Source: Deltaproteobacteria bacterium
GTDB lineage: Bacteria > Myxococcota_A > UBA796 > SXON01
Length of the DNA stretch: 42,462 bases
Direction of reading: 5' to 3'
Assembly: GCA_947486185.1 (NCBI GenBank)
Contig: CANKTH010000034.1
Coordinates: forward strand, 1-42,462
The notes under the pieces are model-generated. The model was not told the DNA's origin. It saw only the letters and a program-made list of their open reading frames with translations, and did no database searches. Shown one piece after another: positions 34,126 to 42,462 of this stretch. Both the position numbers and the translations under genes were made by a program. How positions within the stretch are numbered: position 1 is the stretch's first letter; each line of letters opens with the position of its first letter.

Positions 34126-35742
34126 ATGTTGTGGTGGTGGATCGCCTGCACCGACCCGGAGATCGTGCTCCCGGTCCCGCACGAGCCGCGCCACGTCACG
34201 GTCCTGCCGGGCCCGGGTGTGGAGGGATACCTTCATACCTTGGGGGGCAAAGCCGAGCTGTTGGAGAGGCAGCACCAGGCGATCAACAGCGCGCCTTTCG
34301 GGATGTCGCTCAACGCCGACATCACCGACCGGACGCCGGTTGAGTCCTGGCTGGACGATAGCGATGGCTACACGCAGGAAGACCTCGAGGACTGGTCCGG
34401 GGTGAAGCTGGACGAGCTCGTGGTCGCCTACGGTGGGCTCGGCGACCTGGGCATGTCAGGTGGGGTCGCTGCCGTCGCGGACGCCTGGCGCCTCGGGCTG
34501 GTCCGGGAGGACCACGAGGCCCCGATGGAGGAGGTTGAACGGGCCTACTGGCGGATGAGCCAGCTGATGGAGGGCCTGCACGTGATGGCGGCGATCACCG
34601 GCCGGCCGGGCAGCCTCGCGCGTGGGCTCGGCCTTGCTACCATGCCTGGGATGGCGGAGGTGGTGCCGTTGCCGATGTACGACGATGACGGGGCCCCATT
34701 GCCGACCGTGAAGGAGTCCGTGTGGAGAGAGGATCAATCTGGAGTTTACCCTCAGTTTCTCTTCCTGGACGACACCTCCGAGGACCAGTGGGTCGGCTAC
34801 ATCCTGGCGCTCGGCGCGGTGTGGGAGGTGGCCCAGGGAGACGAGCGGCTCGACCCCGAGTGGCTCGATCCCCTACGCGCCGACGCTCGGGCGATGGGCG
34901 CGGCGCTGCAGCTCCTCTCCCCTGACACTGGCCTCGACCTCACCCTCATCGATGCCGACGGACGGCCAACCACCGTACACGACCTCAATGCTTCGGAGCT
35001 CGACGGCGAGGTGAACGATACGCCCGCCAATCCTGTCAACGCCCTCCTCGCCCTCGCGGGCTTGAAGGTGTTGGCGGAGGTCAGTGAGGACCCCGCGATC
35101 GAGGAGTATTATCTTGAGCTCGCCGAGGGGCGGGGCTACGCTGAGCTGGCCGGGGAAAGCGGCGACGTCATCTGGCTTGGATACGCCACCGACTATTCCA
35201 ATGTCAACATGGTGTTCACCGCGCTGCACAGCCTGCTACGCTTGGAGAAGGACCCGGGCCTGCACGAGACCTACCTGAACGCGCTCCGCGGGGCGTGGTC
35301 CGAAGGCACGGATCGAGCGCCCTGGCACTTTCATTCGGCCTGGTTCACCTTCCTCTACGCGGCACACGTCGCGGTGGACGACGAGGTCATCGAGGCGGCG
35401 GCGATGAACCTCCTCGGATCGGCAGGCCCGCCCTACTGGACCGACGAGGTCGAGAACTGTGACGAGGCCGAGATCGCGCTTGGAAGCTGCGTCGGCGTAG
35501 ACGGAACCACCCGAATCACCCTCTACGGCGAACAGGTGGACGGGGGCTTCGTCGCCGGCAGCGCCCATGACGCCTGGCCGGTCGCCAGCAGCTATGTGCC
35601 TCAATCGGTGCGTCCGGCGAGCGACTTTGCGTGGAGATCGGACCCCTACGCCGTCAACGGCGCTGCGGGGCCGACCCTCAACCCCGGCGGGGACTTCAGG
35701 GCGGCCTACTGGACCGGCCGCTGGCTGCAACGCGCGCGCTGA
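34126..35742 (+). CDS. large lipoprotein of unknown function, helical-toroid-like
   Basis: A 538-residue protein. GGAGGAG lies 5 bases before ATG 34126, and the N-terminus MLWWWIAC is an extremely short lipobox-bearing signal; GTG 34120 would add only two residues. The body is mostly alpha-helical. Segments such as YPQFLFLDDTSEDQWVGYILALGAVWEVA, LIDADGRPTTVHDLN, NPVNALLALAGLKVLAEV and WHFHSAWFTFLYAAHV have the aromatic, helix-turn-helix look of (alpha/alpha) toroid proteins. I cannot name a family or catalytic residues. The C-terminal 130 residues include three cysteines (ENCDEAEIALGSCVG) and the SDPYAVNGAAGPTLNPGGDF segment. Probably a surface or periplasmic binding or carbohydrate-active protein; that is a guess. 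It converges on gabD, 15 bp away. Confidence 0.78.
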   Translation: MLWWWIACTDPEIVLPVPHEPRHVTVLPGPGVEGYLHTLGGKAELLERQHQAINSAPFGMSLNADITDRTPVESWLDDSDGYTQEDLEDWSGVKLDELVVAYGGLGDLGMSGGVAAVADAWRLGLVREDHEAPMEEVERAYWRMSQLMEGLHVMAAITGRPGSLARGLGLATMPGMAEVVPLPMYDDDGAPLPTVKESVWREDQSGVYPQFLFLDDTSEDQWVGYILALGAVWEVAQGDERLDPEWLDPLRADARAMGAALQLLSPDTGLDLTLIDADGRPTTVHDLNASELDGEVNDTPANPVNALLALAGLKVLAEVSEDPAIEEYYLELAEGRGYAELAGESGDVIWLGYATDYSNVNMVFTALHSLLRLEKDPGLHETYLNALRGAWSEGTDRAPWHFHSAWFTFLYAAHVAVDDEVIEAAAMNLLGSAGPPYWTDEVENCDEAEIALGSCVGVDGTTRITLYGEQVDGGFVAGSAHDAWPVASSYVPQSVRPASDFAWRSDPYAVNGAAGPTLNPGGDFRAAYWTGRWLQRAR

Positions 35743-35757
35743 CCATGCGGCCTCGCG

Positions 35758-37182
35758 TCACAAACCACCAAAGTACCTGGTCTTTGCCTCAACGTACTCC
35801 GCCACCCCCTCGGCGCCCGACTCCCGGCCCAGGCCCGACTGTTTCACGCCGCCAAAGGGGGCCTCCGCCGTGACCGGATACCAGTCATTGACCCCCACCA
35901 TGCCGTATTCGAGGCTCTCCGAGACGGTCATCGCGGTGCGGAGGTCCGGGGTCCACACGTATGCGGCCAGCCCGTGTTCACAGTGGTTGGCGGCGGCCAA
36001 CGCCCCGTCGGTGTGTTCGAAGGGGCTGACGGTCAGCACCGGCCCGAACAGCTCCTCCACCATCGCCGCGCTCTCGGCCGGTGGGTCGGCGAGCACGGTC
36101 GGCGGGTAGAACCACCCTTTGCCCGAAGGGACTTCGCCGCCGTAGCTGACCAAGGCGCCTTCGTGTCGTGTCGCCTCCACGAGCGCGTGCACCCGCTCCC
36201 GCTGGCCGCGGTTGATGAGCGGCCCCAGAGTGCTCCGGGGATCAAGCGCGTGCCCCGACACCTCACGCCCGGCGGCCTGAACGAGCGCCGCGAGAAAATC
36301 TGCGTAGATACTCTCATGTACGTAAAAGCGTTGAGGCGCGATACACACCTGCCCCGCGTTCCGCAGCTTCGCGGTCAGGCCGCCCCGCGCCACTTTTTGG
36401 ATGTCGACGCCTGGGAACACCAATACGGGCGCGTTTCCGCCCAGCTCCAGCGACAGCCGGGTGACCGTCCGGGCGGCGCCCTCCATCAGGAGCCGTCCGA
36501 CTCGGGTTGAGCCGGTAAATGCGATCTTTCGCACCCGCGCGTCGTTGAGCATCGCCTGGCCCATCGCCGCGGGTTCGCCGTTGATGACGTTGAACACACC
36601 GGGAGGCAGGCCCGCGTCGGTGAGCGCCTCGGCGTAGTCCATCGCGGTGCGCGGGGTGTACTCGGAGGGGCGAAGCACCACGGTGTTCCCCGCCGCCAAC
36701 GCCGACGCACTCGCGCGGTTGACGTTGTAGATAGGGAAGTTCCAGGCGGTGATGACGCCGATCACGCCGAGGGGAGCGTAGGTCACGTCGATACGGCGCC
36801 CCGGTTGGCGCGCCGGGACCCAGCGTCCCCCGAGCCGCCGCGATTCCTCAGCGGCAAAACGCAGGTAGTTGGGGGCACCCAGCCACTCTCCCCGGGACTG
36901 TGCCAGAGGTTTTCCGGACTCTTCGGAGGTGCGCACCGCGCAACGTTCCACTCTCTCGGTGATCAGCTGGGCCGCCCGTTCGAGCAGGGCGCCTCGTTCG
37001 TAGGCGGTTTTTTTCGCCCACGCCGGCGCGGCGGCGGCGGCGGCTTCGATCGCGGCCTCGGCGTCGCGTGCGTCGCCAAAAGGCAGGTCAGCCAGGTGCT
37101 CTTCGTTCCCGGTGTCCTGGAGCGCCCAGCAACCGCCCCCGAGGGCGCCGACCCACTCGCCGCCGATCAGCATACGATCCAT
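35758..37182 (-). CDS. gabD: succinate-semialdehyde dehydrogenase-like aldehyde dehydrogenase
   Basis: A 474-residue NAD(P)-dependent aldehyde dehydrogenase. Conserved elements are AWNFP (N149), FTGSTRVG (220s, cofactor loop), the general base E246 in LELGGNAPVLVF, the catalytic C280 in LRNAGQVCIAPQRFYV, and PFGGVKQSGLGRE near the C-terminus. Similarity is to GabD-like enzymes, which oxidise succinate semialdehyde to succinate in the cytoplasm; related semialdehydes are possible substrates. The open frame continues far upstream, but ATG 37182 is the natural start: it overlaps the aminotransferase TGA as ATGA and begins MDRMLIGGEWV, the usual family opening. Coupling to the aminotransferase supports the GABA-shunt assignment. 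Confidence 0.88.
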   Translation of the reverse strand: MDRMLIGGEWVGALGGGCWALQDTGNEEHLADLPFGDARDAEAAIEAAAAAAPAWAKKTAYERGALLERAAQLITERVERCAVRTSEESGKPLAQSRGEWLGAPNYLRFAAEESRRLGGRWVPARQPGRRIDVTYAPLGVIGVITAWNFPIYNVNRASASALAAGNTVVLRPSEYTPRTAMDYAEALTDAGLPPGVFNVINGEPAAMGQAMLNDARVRKIAFTGSTRVGRLLMEGAARTVTRLSLELGGNAPVLVFPGVDIQKVARGGLTAKLRNAGQVCIAPQRFYVHESIYADFLAALVQAAGREVSGHALDPRSTLGPLINRGQRERVHALVEATRHEGALVSYGGEVPSGKGWFYPPTVLADPPAESAAMVEELFGPVLTVSPFEHTDGALAAANHCEHGLAAYVWTPDLRTAMTVSESLEYGMVGVNDWYPVTAEAPFGGVKQSGLGRESGAEGVAEYVEAKTRYFGGL

Positions 37183-38543
37183 CACGCTCTCCCCATGCTC
37201 GCCGCCACCGCGTCCACCGACTGATCCAGCACGTCCATCGCCTCGTCCGCGACGGCGTCGGAGATGTTGAGCGGGGGCAAGAGGCGCAGACAGTTGGAAT
37301 AGAGCCCGGCGCGCAGCGTGATGAGCCCACGTTGGAGGGTCGCCGCGTTGAGCGCCTGGGTCGCCTCCATCCAGGGCTCCCGAGTGACCGGGTCTTTCAC
37401 CAGCTCGATCGCCAGCATGGGTCCGAGCCCGCGAACGTCGCCCACCAGGTTCGGATGGCGCGCCTGGATCGCCAGAAGCCGACCGCGGAGGCGCTCCCCC
37501 AACACAGTCGCGCGAGCGAGGAACGCGGGATCGGTGAGTATATCCAAGGTTTTGAGCGCCGCGACACACGCGAGGGGGTTGCCGGAGTAGGTGCCGCCCA
37601 GGCCGCCGGGGTGCGGCGCGTTCATCACCTCGGCCCGACCGATGACGGCGGAGAGCGGCATCCCCGCCGCGAGAGACTTGGCCGTCGCTACGAGGTCGGG
37701 CACCACTCCGGCGTGGTCGATCGCCCAGATTCTGCCGGTGCGCCCCATGCCGGACTGCACCTCATCGGCCACCAGCAGCATACCGTGCTGATCGCAGAGC
37801 GCCCGCAGCTTCTGCAAAAAAGCGGCGGGAACGGGTAGGAATCCGCCCTCGCCCATCACCGGCTCGATCACCACAGCAGCAACATGGCTTGGATCGACAT
37901 AGGCGGTGAACGAGTGATCGAGCTGACGGACGTGCCAGTCAGCCCACGCTTCGGCGCTCATACCGTCGGGGCGGCGGTAGAGGTTGGGACAGGGCAGCCG
38001 GTAGACATCGGGTGCGAAGGGCCCGAAGCCCTTTTTGAACAGGTTGAACTTGGAGGTCATCGCCAGGGTCAGGTTGGTGCGGCCGTGGTAGGCACCGTCG
38101 AACACCACGACACCCTGGCGCCGGGTATAGGACCGACAGATGTGCACTGCGGTCTCAAGCGCCTCCGCGCCGCTGTTCATGAACACCGTGCGGTGCTCAA
38201 AGGCGCCGGGGGCGAGGCGGTTGAGCCGTTCGGCGAGCTCCACCGCGGGCTCGTAGGTGGCCACGATGGCACACATATGTAGCAGGGCTTCCGCCTGGGT
38301 CTTCACCGCGGTGACCACCGTTTCGGGGGTGTGGCCCACGGCCAGCGCGCCGATGCCGCCAGCGAAGTCCAGGAGCTCGTTACCGTCGGCGTCCTTGACC
38401 ACCGCGCCGTGCGCCGACACCACCGCGATGCCCGTCAGCTTGGCGGCGCCCGGCGGCATCGCCGCCTCGCGGCGGGCGACGATCCCGCGGCTCAAGGGCC
38501 CGGGGATCTCAGTACGAAGTTGGATCGAAGGAGGGGGGGTCAC
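37182..38543 (-). CDS. gabT: 4-aminobutyrate aminotransferase (class III, PLP-dependent)
   Basis: A 453-residue PLP enzyme of aminotransferase class III. Markers are FAGGIGALAVGHTPETV near the N-terminus, FMNSGAEALETAVHICRSYTRR (PLP phosphate loop), VVVFDGAYHGRTNLT, VVIEPVMGEGGF, LLVADEVQSGMGRTG (the PLP-pyridine Asp), the Schiff-base lysine in TAKSLAAGMPLSAV (about residue 290) and GTYSGNPLACVAAL. The GIG-x-L-x-VGH and ATYEP-AVELAERLNRL segments favour GABA aminotransferases over ornithine or acetylornithine enzymes. It converts GABA plus 2-oxoglutarate to succinate semialdehyde plus glutamate. The GTG start at 38543 has GGAG 5 bases upstream. It overlaps gabD and lies 55 bp after an orphan response-regulator gene on the same strand. 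Confidence 0.9.
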   Translation of the reverse strand: MTPPPSIQLRTEIPGPLSRGIVARREAAMPPGAAKLTGIAVVSAHGAVVKDADGNELLDFAGGIGALAVGHTPETVVTAVKTQAEALLHMCAIVATYEPAVELAERLNRLAPGAFEHRTVFMNSGAEALETAVHICRSYTRRQGVVVFDGAYHGRTNLTLAMTSKFNLFKKGFGPFAPDVYRLPCPNLYRRPDGMSAEAWADWHVRQLDHSFTAYVDPSHVAAVVIEPVMGEGGFLPVPAAFLQKLRALCDQHGMLLVADEVQSGMGRTGRIWAIDHAGVVPDLVATAKSLAAGMPLSAVIGRAEVMNAPHPGGLGGTYSGNPLACVAALKTLDILTDPAFLARATVLGERLRGRLLAIQARHPNLVGDVRGLGPMLAIELVKDPVTREPWMEATQALNAATLQRGLITLRAGLYSNCLRLLPPLNISDAVADEAMDVLDQSVDAVAASMGRA

Positions 38544-38598
38544 GTCGGCTCCGGGTTGATGCGCTGTTAACCCGAAGCGTCCGCGTCTACCGCGCCGT

Positions 38599-39186
38599 TC
38601 AGAGCGTCATCAAGCCCAGCCTGGCCGCCCGCACCACCGCGTCGGTCCGTGTCCCGGCGCCGAGCTTTGCGAGCAGGGACTTCACATGGAAACGAATGGT
38701 GTGCTCGGAGATGTGGAGCCGCTTCGCGATGGCGCCGTTGGAGAGTCCGCGGGCAATGTAGGGCAGGATCTCGCGCTCGCGCGGCGTGAGCGTGTCGTCG
38801 TCTTCGTTCATCCGCGCGCCAGGGATCGCCTCGACAAAACTTGGATCGACCACAACAAGTCCCGCTTCCACCGCGCGGATCGCCGCATGGAGGCGGGCGG
38901 GTTCGATGTCGCGGCTCAGCACGCCGCGCACCCCATCCGCCAGGAGCTCGGCCGCCCGCTCCGCGTCGTGTACCAGCGCGACCAGGGGGGGGCCTTCGGG
39001 CGGTGTTGTAGGAGCGCGGCCGACATCCCAAAGGGTGACCGCGGCGCCGAGGCCGAGAGCCGCCTCCGACTCAGCCGGCGCCAGGAGGCCCACGACCCGC
39101 ACGTCTTCCAGACCGCTCAGCAGCGCGGCCAGGCCGTGCCGAACGAGCGCATCTTCGCCGACAATCACGACCGAGAGCTCCGCCAT
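38599..39186 (-). CDS. LuxR/NarL-type response regulator with atypical receiver
   Basis: A 195-residue regulator. Residues 1-120 resemble a receiver domain (ELSVVIVGEDALVRHGLAALL) and 130-195 form a LuxR-type DNA-binding domain (LTPREREILPYIARGLSNGAIAKRLHISEHTIRFHVKSLLAKLG), complete with both recognition helices. In the receiver, D54 (TLWDVG) can be aligned with the phosphorylated Asp, and E11-D12 with the acidic pair. The switch lysine usually found in (L/Y)-(L/V)-x-K is replaced by Arg (VLSRD, R92), and the loop after D54 lacks the usual MPG. Phosphorylation is therefore doubtful. No histidine kinase is adjacent. ATG 39186 is chosen because it opens with the receiver strand; a GTG at 39225 is possible. 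Position suggests control of gabT-gabD. Confidence 0.82.
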   Translation of the reverse strand: MAELSVVIVGEDALVRHGLAALLSGLEDVRVVGLLAPAESEAALGLGAAVTLWDVGRAPTTPPEGPPLVALVHDAERAAELLADGVRGVLSRDIEPARLHAAIRAVEAGLVVVDPSFVEAIPGARMNEDDDTLTPREREILPYIARGLSNGAIAKRLHISEHTIRFHVKSLLAKLGAGTRTDAVVRAARLGLMTL

Positions 39187-39263
39187 GGCCGCGGAGATAG
39201 CCACGCCGCTACGTCGAGACGCCACACGCGCCAGAACCGTAACTTCAGCTACCGATCAGTCGT

Positions 39264-41378
39264 TCACGGCGCCTGGCCCAGCTCCCGGAGGATCCACGTC
39301 GCGTCGGGCAGTCCCTCAAGCGTCCACAAAAAGTAGCGTACATCGGCGTGTATCGAGCGGGTGAGCGCCGGGTCGTAGAGCCAGTCGGCGGCCATCGACT
39401 CGTAGTTCCCGTCAAACACGAAGCCAACGAAACGTCCATCGGCGTTCAGGGTCGCGGAGCCGGAGTTGCCCCCGGTGGTGTCGAGGTCAGAGAGGAATCC
39501 GACGGGGACATCGCCCAGTTTGGGATCCGCGTAGCGGCTCTTCGGGCCGGTCGGAAGCCGGGTCACGAGGGCCTCTGGCGGGCGTTCATATCGGTCCGAC
39601 ATGGCGATCTTCTCGGCGAGGCCGCCCAGAGTGGTCTGGGGCTCAAAGCTCACGGCGTCGCGCGGCGAGTAGGGCGCGAGCTTGCCCCACGTGACACGAA
39701 GCGTGCCGTTGGCGTCGGGGTAGACCCGCCCCGGGCGCTGCTCCGCCAGCGCGGCCATGTACACGGGCATCAGGCGCGAGAGGGCTCCGTTGTAGGCCTT
39801 TTGTTCGGCCTCCGCCCGGAGCTCGACGGGGTAGAGGGCGCGCGCCAGCCCGAGCCATGGATCGGTGGAGCGATCGAGGGTCGCGCGTTTGGCGGCTAAC
39901 AACTCTCGCCGGCCGGCCTCGGTGGCGAGCGCGGGCGACTGATAGAGCGCGGACAGGGCGGCGTCGACGCCACCGTGCTCCTTGAGCCATCCGTCCAGCT
40001 CGGGGAGCCGCTGCTCGGGCGGCAGATCGGCGTGCACGGTGAGGAGCAGGCGGAGCAGCGCCTGGTCGGCGGGCCCCCACCAGGTCCTGGCGGCGCGCTC
40101 GAAACTTTCGGCGAGGTCGGCCTCATCACGCTTCTGGTAGCCCTGGGCGCGCTCCATGTCGGGCTTCTCGCGCTCCACCGACAGGCGGTAGCCGGCCGCG
40201 GCGGAGTTGTACAGGGTGCTCCAACGTAAGAAGCGCCTGAACAAACGCTGGAGATCATGCTGGTCCCAGGCGTCGGCGCGGCGCTGGAGCTCCTCGATCG
40301 CGGCGCCGTACTTCTGCTTCCGCGCGGGATCGGCGGCCACCCACGCCGCCAGCTCAGCCTCCATCTGCTGTTTGGCGACCAACACAGGCGATCCGGCCAC
40401 GTTGTCGAGCACCCCCTGGACATACTTGCGGCTGTTCGCGACCGAGGCGAGATCGGCCGACAGCCGGGCGGCGGCCTCGGGGGAGGCGGCGGCCTCGGCC
40501 GACACGACGGCCTCGATCTGTTTGAGGACGGCCACCCGGGCGGGGAACGTCACCTCGGCCACTCGCCGGAGCTGGGAGGCGCGGTCGTAACGGCTGGTCC
40601 CCCCTGGAAATCCCGCCACGAGCACCGCATCCCCCGGAGCGACGCCGGCCGGCTCGATCGGGAGCACGTGGGCGGGCAAAAAGGGGACGGCGGCGCCCTT
40701 GTCGCCAGAAACGTAGGCCCGTAGGAGCGCGAAGTCGCCGTCATGGCGGGGCCAGTCGAAGTTGTCGCGGTCTCCGCCGAAGCTCCCCACCGATTTTGGG
40801 GGCGCGTATACCAGGCGTACATCTTCAATTTCCCGGTAGGCCAACAAGCGGTATCGGGTGCCGCCCCAATCGTCGACGACCTCGCAGGTGCGCCGCGGCC
40901 CGCGCTTTTTGCCTTTCTCACATCGCGCGACCTCCTCTTTCTGGGCGCGCTCCACGGCGGCGGTCCGGTCGAGGTCCGCCGTGTCGGGCTTCACGCTCCC
41001 GAGGATCGCCGCGGTGACGTCGGTGGTGGACTCGAGGATGTAGACCGACTGGCCGGAGGGCCCCGGCAGCTCCTCCCCCATGTTCTTCGCCAGAAAGCCA
41101 TCGTGCGCGAGCGGCCGCTCGGCCGTCGCGTGGGCCGAGAGCCACTCCTCCACGCAGTGATGATTGGTGGCGATCAGGCCTGAGCTGGAGATGAACGCGC
41201 CCGAGCAGAAGCCCAGTGAGACCACCGCGCCCAACACGGGCCCCATCGGGTCTCCCAGGGTTTCGGCCGGGATCCGGATGCCGGCCGCCTTGAGCTCCGC
41301 GGCGAAGCCGGGGAGCTGCTCAGGCAGCCACATGCCCTCTGCGGCGAGGGCGGTCGAGATCATGAGGGTGAGCCACAT
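39264..41378 (-). CDS. S46 family serine peptidase (dipeptidyl-peptidase 7/11 type)
   Basis: A 704-residue exported peptidase. The ATG at 41378 has GGAG 5 bases upstream and opens a short signal ([14 protein letters not shown]). The sequence [19 protein letters not shown] is the standard opening of mature S46 peptidases. The catalytic triad is visible: His in [12 protein letters not shown] (about residues 73-74), Asp in [16 protein letters not shown] (about 210), Ser in [18 protein letters not shown] (about 636). The [33 protein letters not shown] segment is also typical. These enzymes remove dipeptides from oligopeptide N-termini in the periplasm, feeding amino-acid catabolism. Length matches the family (about 700). 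It diverges from a kinase gene; the starts are 128 bp apart. Confidence 0.93.
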   Translation of the reverse strand: MWLTLMISTALAAEGMWLPEQLPGFAAELKAAGIRIPAETLGDPMGPVLGAVVSLGFCSGAFISSSGLIATNHHCVEEWLSAHATAERPLAHDGFLAKNMGEELPGPSGQSVYILESTTDVTAAILGSVKPDTADLDRTAAVERAQKEEVARCEKGKKRGPRRTCEVVDDWGGTRYRLLAYREIEDVRLVYAPPKSVGSFGGDRDNFDWPRHDGDFALLRAYVSGDKGAAVPFLPAHVLPIEPAGVAPGDAVLVAGFPGGTSRYDRASQLRRVAEVTFPARVAVLKQIEAVVSAEAAASPEAAARLSADLASVANSRKYVQGVLDNVAGSPVLVAKQQMEAELAAWVAADPARKQKYGAAIEELQRRADAWDQHDLQRLFRRFLRWSTLYNSAAAGYRLSVEREKPDMERAQGYQKRDEADLAESFERAARTWWGPADQALLRLLLTVHADLPPEQRLPELDGWLKEHGGVDAALSALYQSPALATEAGRRELLAAKRATLDRSTDPWLGLARALYPVELRAEAEQKAYNGALSRLMPVYMAALAEQRPGRVYPDANGTLRVTWGKLAPYSPRDAVSFEPQTTLGGLAEKIAMSDRYERPPEALVTRLPTGPKSRYADPKLGDVPVGFLSDLDTTGGNSGSATLNADGRFVGFVFDGNYESMAADWLYDPALTRSIHADVRYFLWTLEGLPDATWILRELGQAP

Positions 41379-41506
41379 CGGCGCTCCAGGGGCGAGCCCG
41401 GGGGCTAACCGACGGCGCGGGCAAGGGCCGGAGCAGCAACATCTACCCACAGCAACCTGCGCGAGCGCGACGGTTTCGGCTACGTTGCCGCGCGCTCGGA
41501 GCATTC

Positions 41507-42462
41507 TTGGCCACCAAACGAGACGACGGCTCCACCTTTCTACCGGAATTTCCCGGGGGTGTACCTGAGGGTCCTGAACCCACCGGGAGGCCTGCCAGCG
41601 CCGGCCTTCTGAGCACGGTGCCCGACTCGAGCCCGACGCCGGCGACACTGGATCCCGTTGTTTGGACGCCCCAGATTGGGGTCACCCCCGGCACACTCGA
41701 TCCGCCCACCGGGCACAAACCCGTGCCCATCCCCTCCAGCGCTACCTTTCTCGACGCTGCCGGAAAAGACCCCGGACCGCCCCCAGAGATCGTTGAGCCC
41801 CTGCCCGAGCGCTATCGGCTGGTCGGCTTTCTCGGCCGCGGCGGCACGGGTGTGGTGTATGCCGCGGACGATCTCGACCTCGGCCGTCGGGTCGCGCTCA
41901 AGGTGCTTCGTCCCGAACTCTCCGCAAACCGAGCCTTGACCAGGCGTTTTCGCGCCGAGGCCGCGCTCACCGCGCGCCTGCAACACCCCGGCATCATCCC
42001 GATTTTTGAACGCGGGCGCCTTCCGGACGGTCGGCTCTACTACACGATGCCCGAGGTTCGCGGCCGGACCCTGGCCGATCTGACCGCGTTTGGCGGCCTC
42101 TCGCAGCTGGAGCTGGTGGACGTACTCCGTCGGGTAGCGTCGGCGGTGGCTTATGCCCATCGATACGGTATCGTACATCGCGACTTGAAATCCGCGAACG
42201 TGATGGTCGGGCAGCAGGACGAGGTCTGGGTGCTCGACTGGGGGCTCGCGGGCCTGGAGCGTTCTCGCGAAGGCGGCGTCATGGGCACGCCGGCCTACAT
42301 GGCGCCCGAGCAAGCGCGCGGCGAAACCGTGGATCGGCGGACCGACGTCTACGCGCTCGGCGCGATGCTCTACGAGCTGCTCGTGGGCCATCCGCCCTAC
42401 CTGGAGTCACCCGGGGAGGATGGGCAGGCGGTGCTGGGGCGGGTGCGCGCGGGGCCGCCTGC
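41507..42462 (+). CDS. Ser/Thr protein kinase (Hanks type), 5' part
   Basis: The gene starts at TTG 41507 (GGAG 5 bases upstream) and runs off the right edge, giving the first 318 residues. Residues 1-95 are a low-complexity, Pro/Thr/Asp-rich leader. The kinase domain begins at about 101 ([21 protein letters not shown]), with ALKVLRPEL (the ATP-binding Lys), [11 protein letters not shown] (catalytic loop, Lys present) and [13 protein letters not shown]. The Mg-binding motif is DWG (VLDWGLAG) in place of DFG; the metal-binding Asp is kept, so activity is expected. Such DWGLA kinases are known among bacterial Pkn proteins with large C-terminal repeat regions, but the rest is outside the window. 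It diverges from the S46 peptidase gene. Confidence 0.88.
   Translation, partial: MATKRDDGSTFLPEFPGGVPEGPEPTGRPASAGLLSTVPDSSPTPATLDPVVWTPQIGVTPGTLDPPTGHKPVPIPSSATFLDAAGKDPGPPPEIVEPLPERYRLVGFLGRGGTGVVYAADDLDLGRRVALKVLRPELSANRALTRRFRAEAALTARLQHPGIIPIFERGRLPDGRLYYTMPEVRGRTLADLTAFGGLSQLELVDVLRRVASAVAYAHRYGIVHRDLKSANVMVGQQDEVWVLDWGLAGLERSREGGVMGTPAYMAPEQARGETVDRRTDVYALGAMLYELLVGHPPYLESPGEDGQAVLGRVRAGPP

Overview
The window is a gene-dense, high-GC chromosomal segment. The lineage is most likely Myxococcota (the former delta-proteobacterial branch). Supporting signs are two Hanks-type Ser/Thr kinases, many lipoproteins with proline/alanine/threonine-rich linkers, a MopE-like protein built from repeated Cys/Asp metal-binding modules, a Spondin_N lipoprotein, an effector-associated-domain-like protein and an S46 peptidase. 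No rRNA, tRNA, CRISPR array or intact mobile element was seen. The only mobile DNA is the 3' end of an IS4-type transposase at the left edge.

Layout, left to right. 1-1.8 kb: transposase remnant, then a minus-strand pair made of a CysH-type (P)APS reductase and an NAD-dependent epimerase, coupled by an ATGA overlap. 1.9-5.6 kb: a 1234-aa MopE-like lipoprotein. 5.7-8.0 kb: a membrane-anchored EAD-like protein and an arylsulfotransferase-like gene broken by one in-frame TGA. 8.1-10.3 kb: a DUF938 methyltransferase and a secreted protein with a jelly-roll-like domain and a degenerate peptidase-like end. 10.4-15.5 kb, minus strand: a serine hydrolase, a Ser/Thr kinase and two lipoproteins, closely spaced and probably co-transcribed. 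15.7-17.2 kb: a DUF4097-like lipoprotein and a methyltransferase. 17.3-20.4 kb: a cyclic-nucleotide-binding protein, a thioredoxin-like protein and a 5'-nucleotidase/cyclic phosphodiesterase-type lipoprotein form a tight operon, with a 66-aa gene diverging from it. 20.6-26.8 kb: a four-gene alpha-glucan operon (isoamylase-type lipoprotein, outer-membrane channel, small lipoprotein, alpha-amylase with a CBM20-like end). 26.8-32.2 kb: an HNH nuclease, a class A penicillin-binding protein and a membrane pyrophosphatase (hppA) with a K+-dependent signature, followed by a good terminator. 32.3-35.7 kb: secreted or membrane proteins of unknown role, including the Spondin_N lipoprotein. 35.8-39.2 kb, minus strand: an orphan LuxR-type response regulator followed by gabT and gabD. 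39.3-42.5 kb: an S46 peptidase diverging from a second Ser/Thr kinase that runs off the right edge.

The most readable working unit is the alpha-glucan operon. Starch or glycogen would be cut at the cell surface or in the periplasm by two lipid-anchored glucanases and the products taken in through the encoded channel. gabT and gabD would convert GABA, or a related omega-amino acid, to succinate via its semialdehyde. The cNMP-binding/thioredoxin/nucleotidase operon and the EAD-like membrane protein are the least conventional parts. Many exported proteins here start with unusually short signal peptides lacking a basic n-region. That looks like a feature of the lineage.
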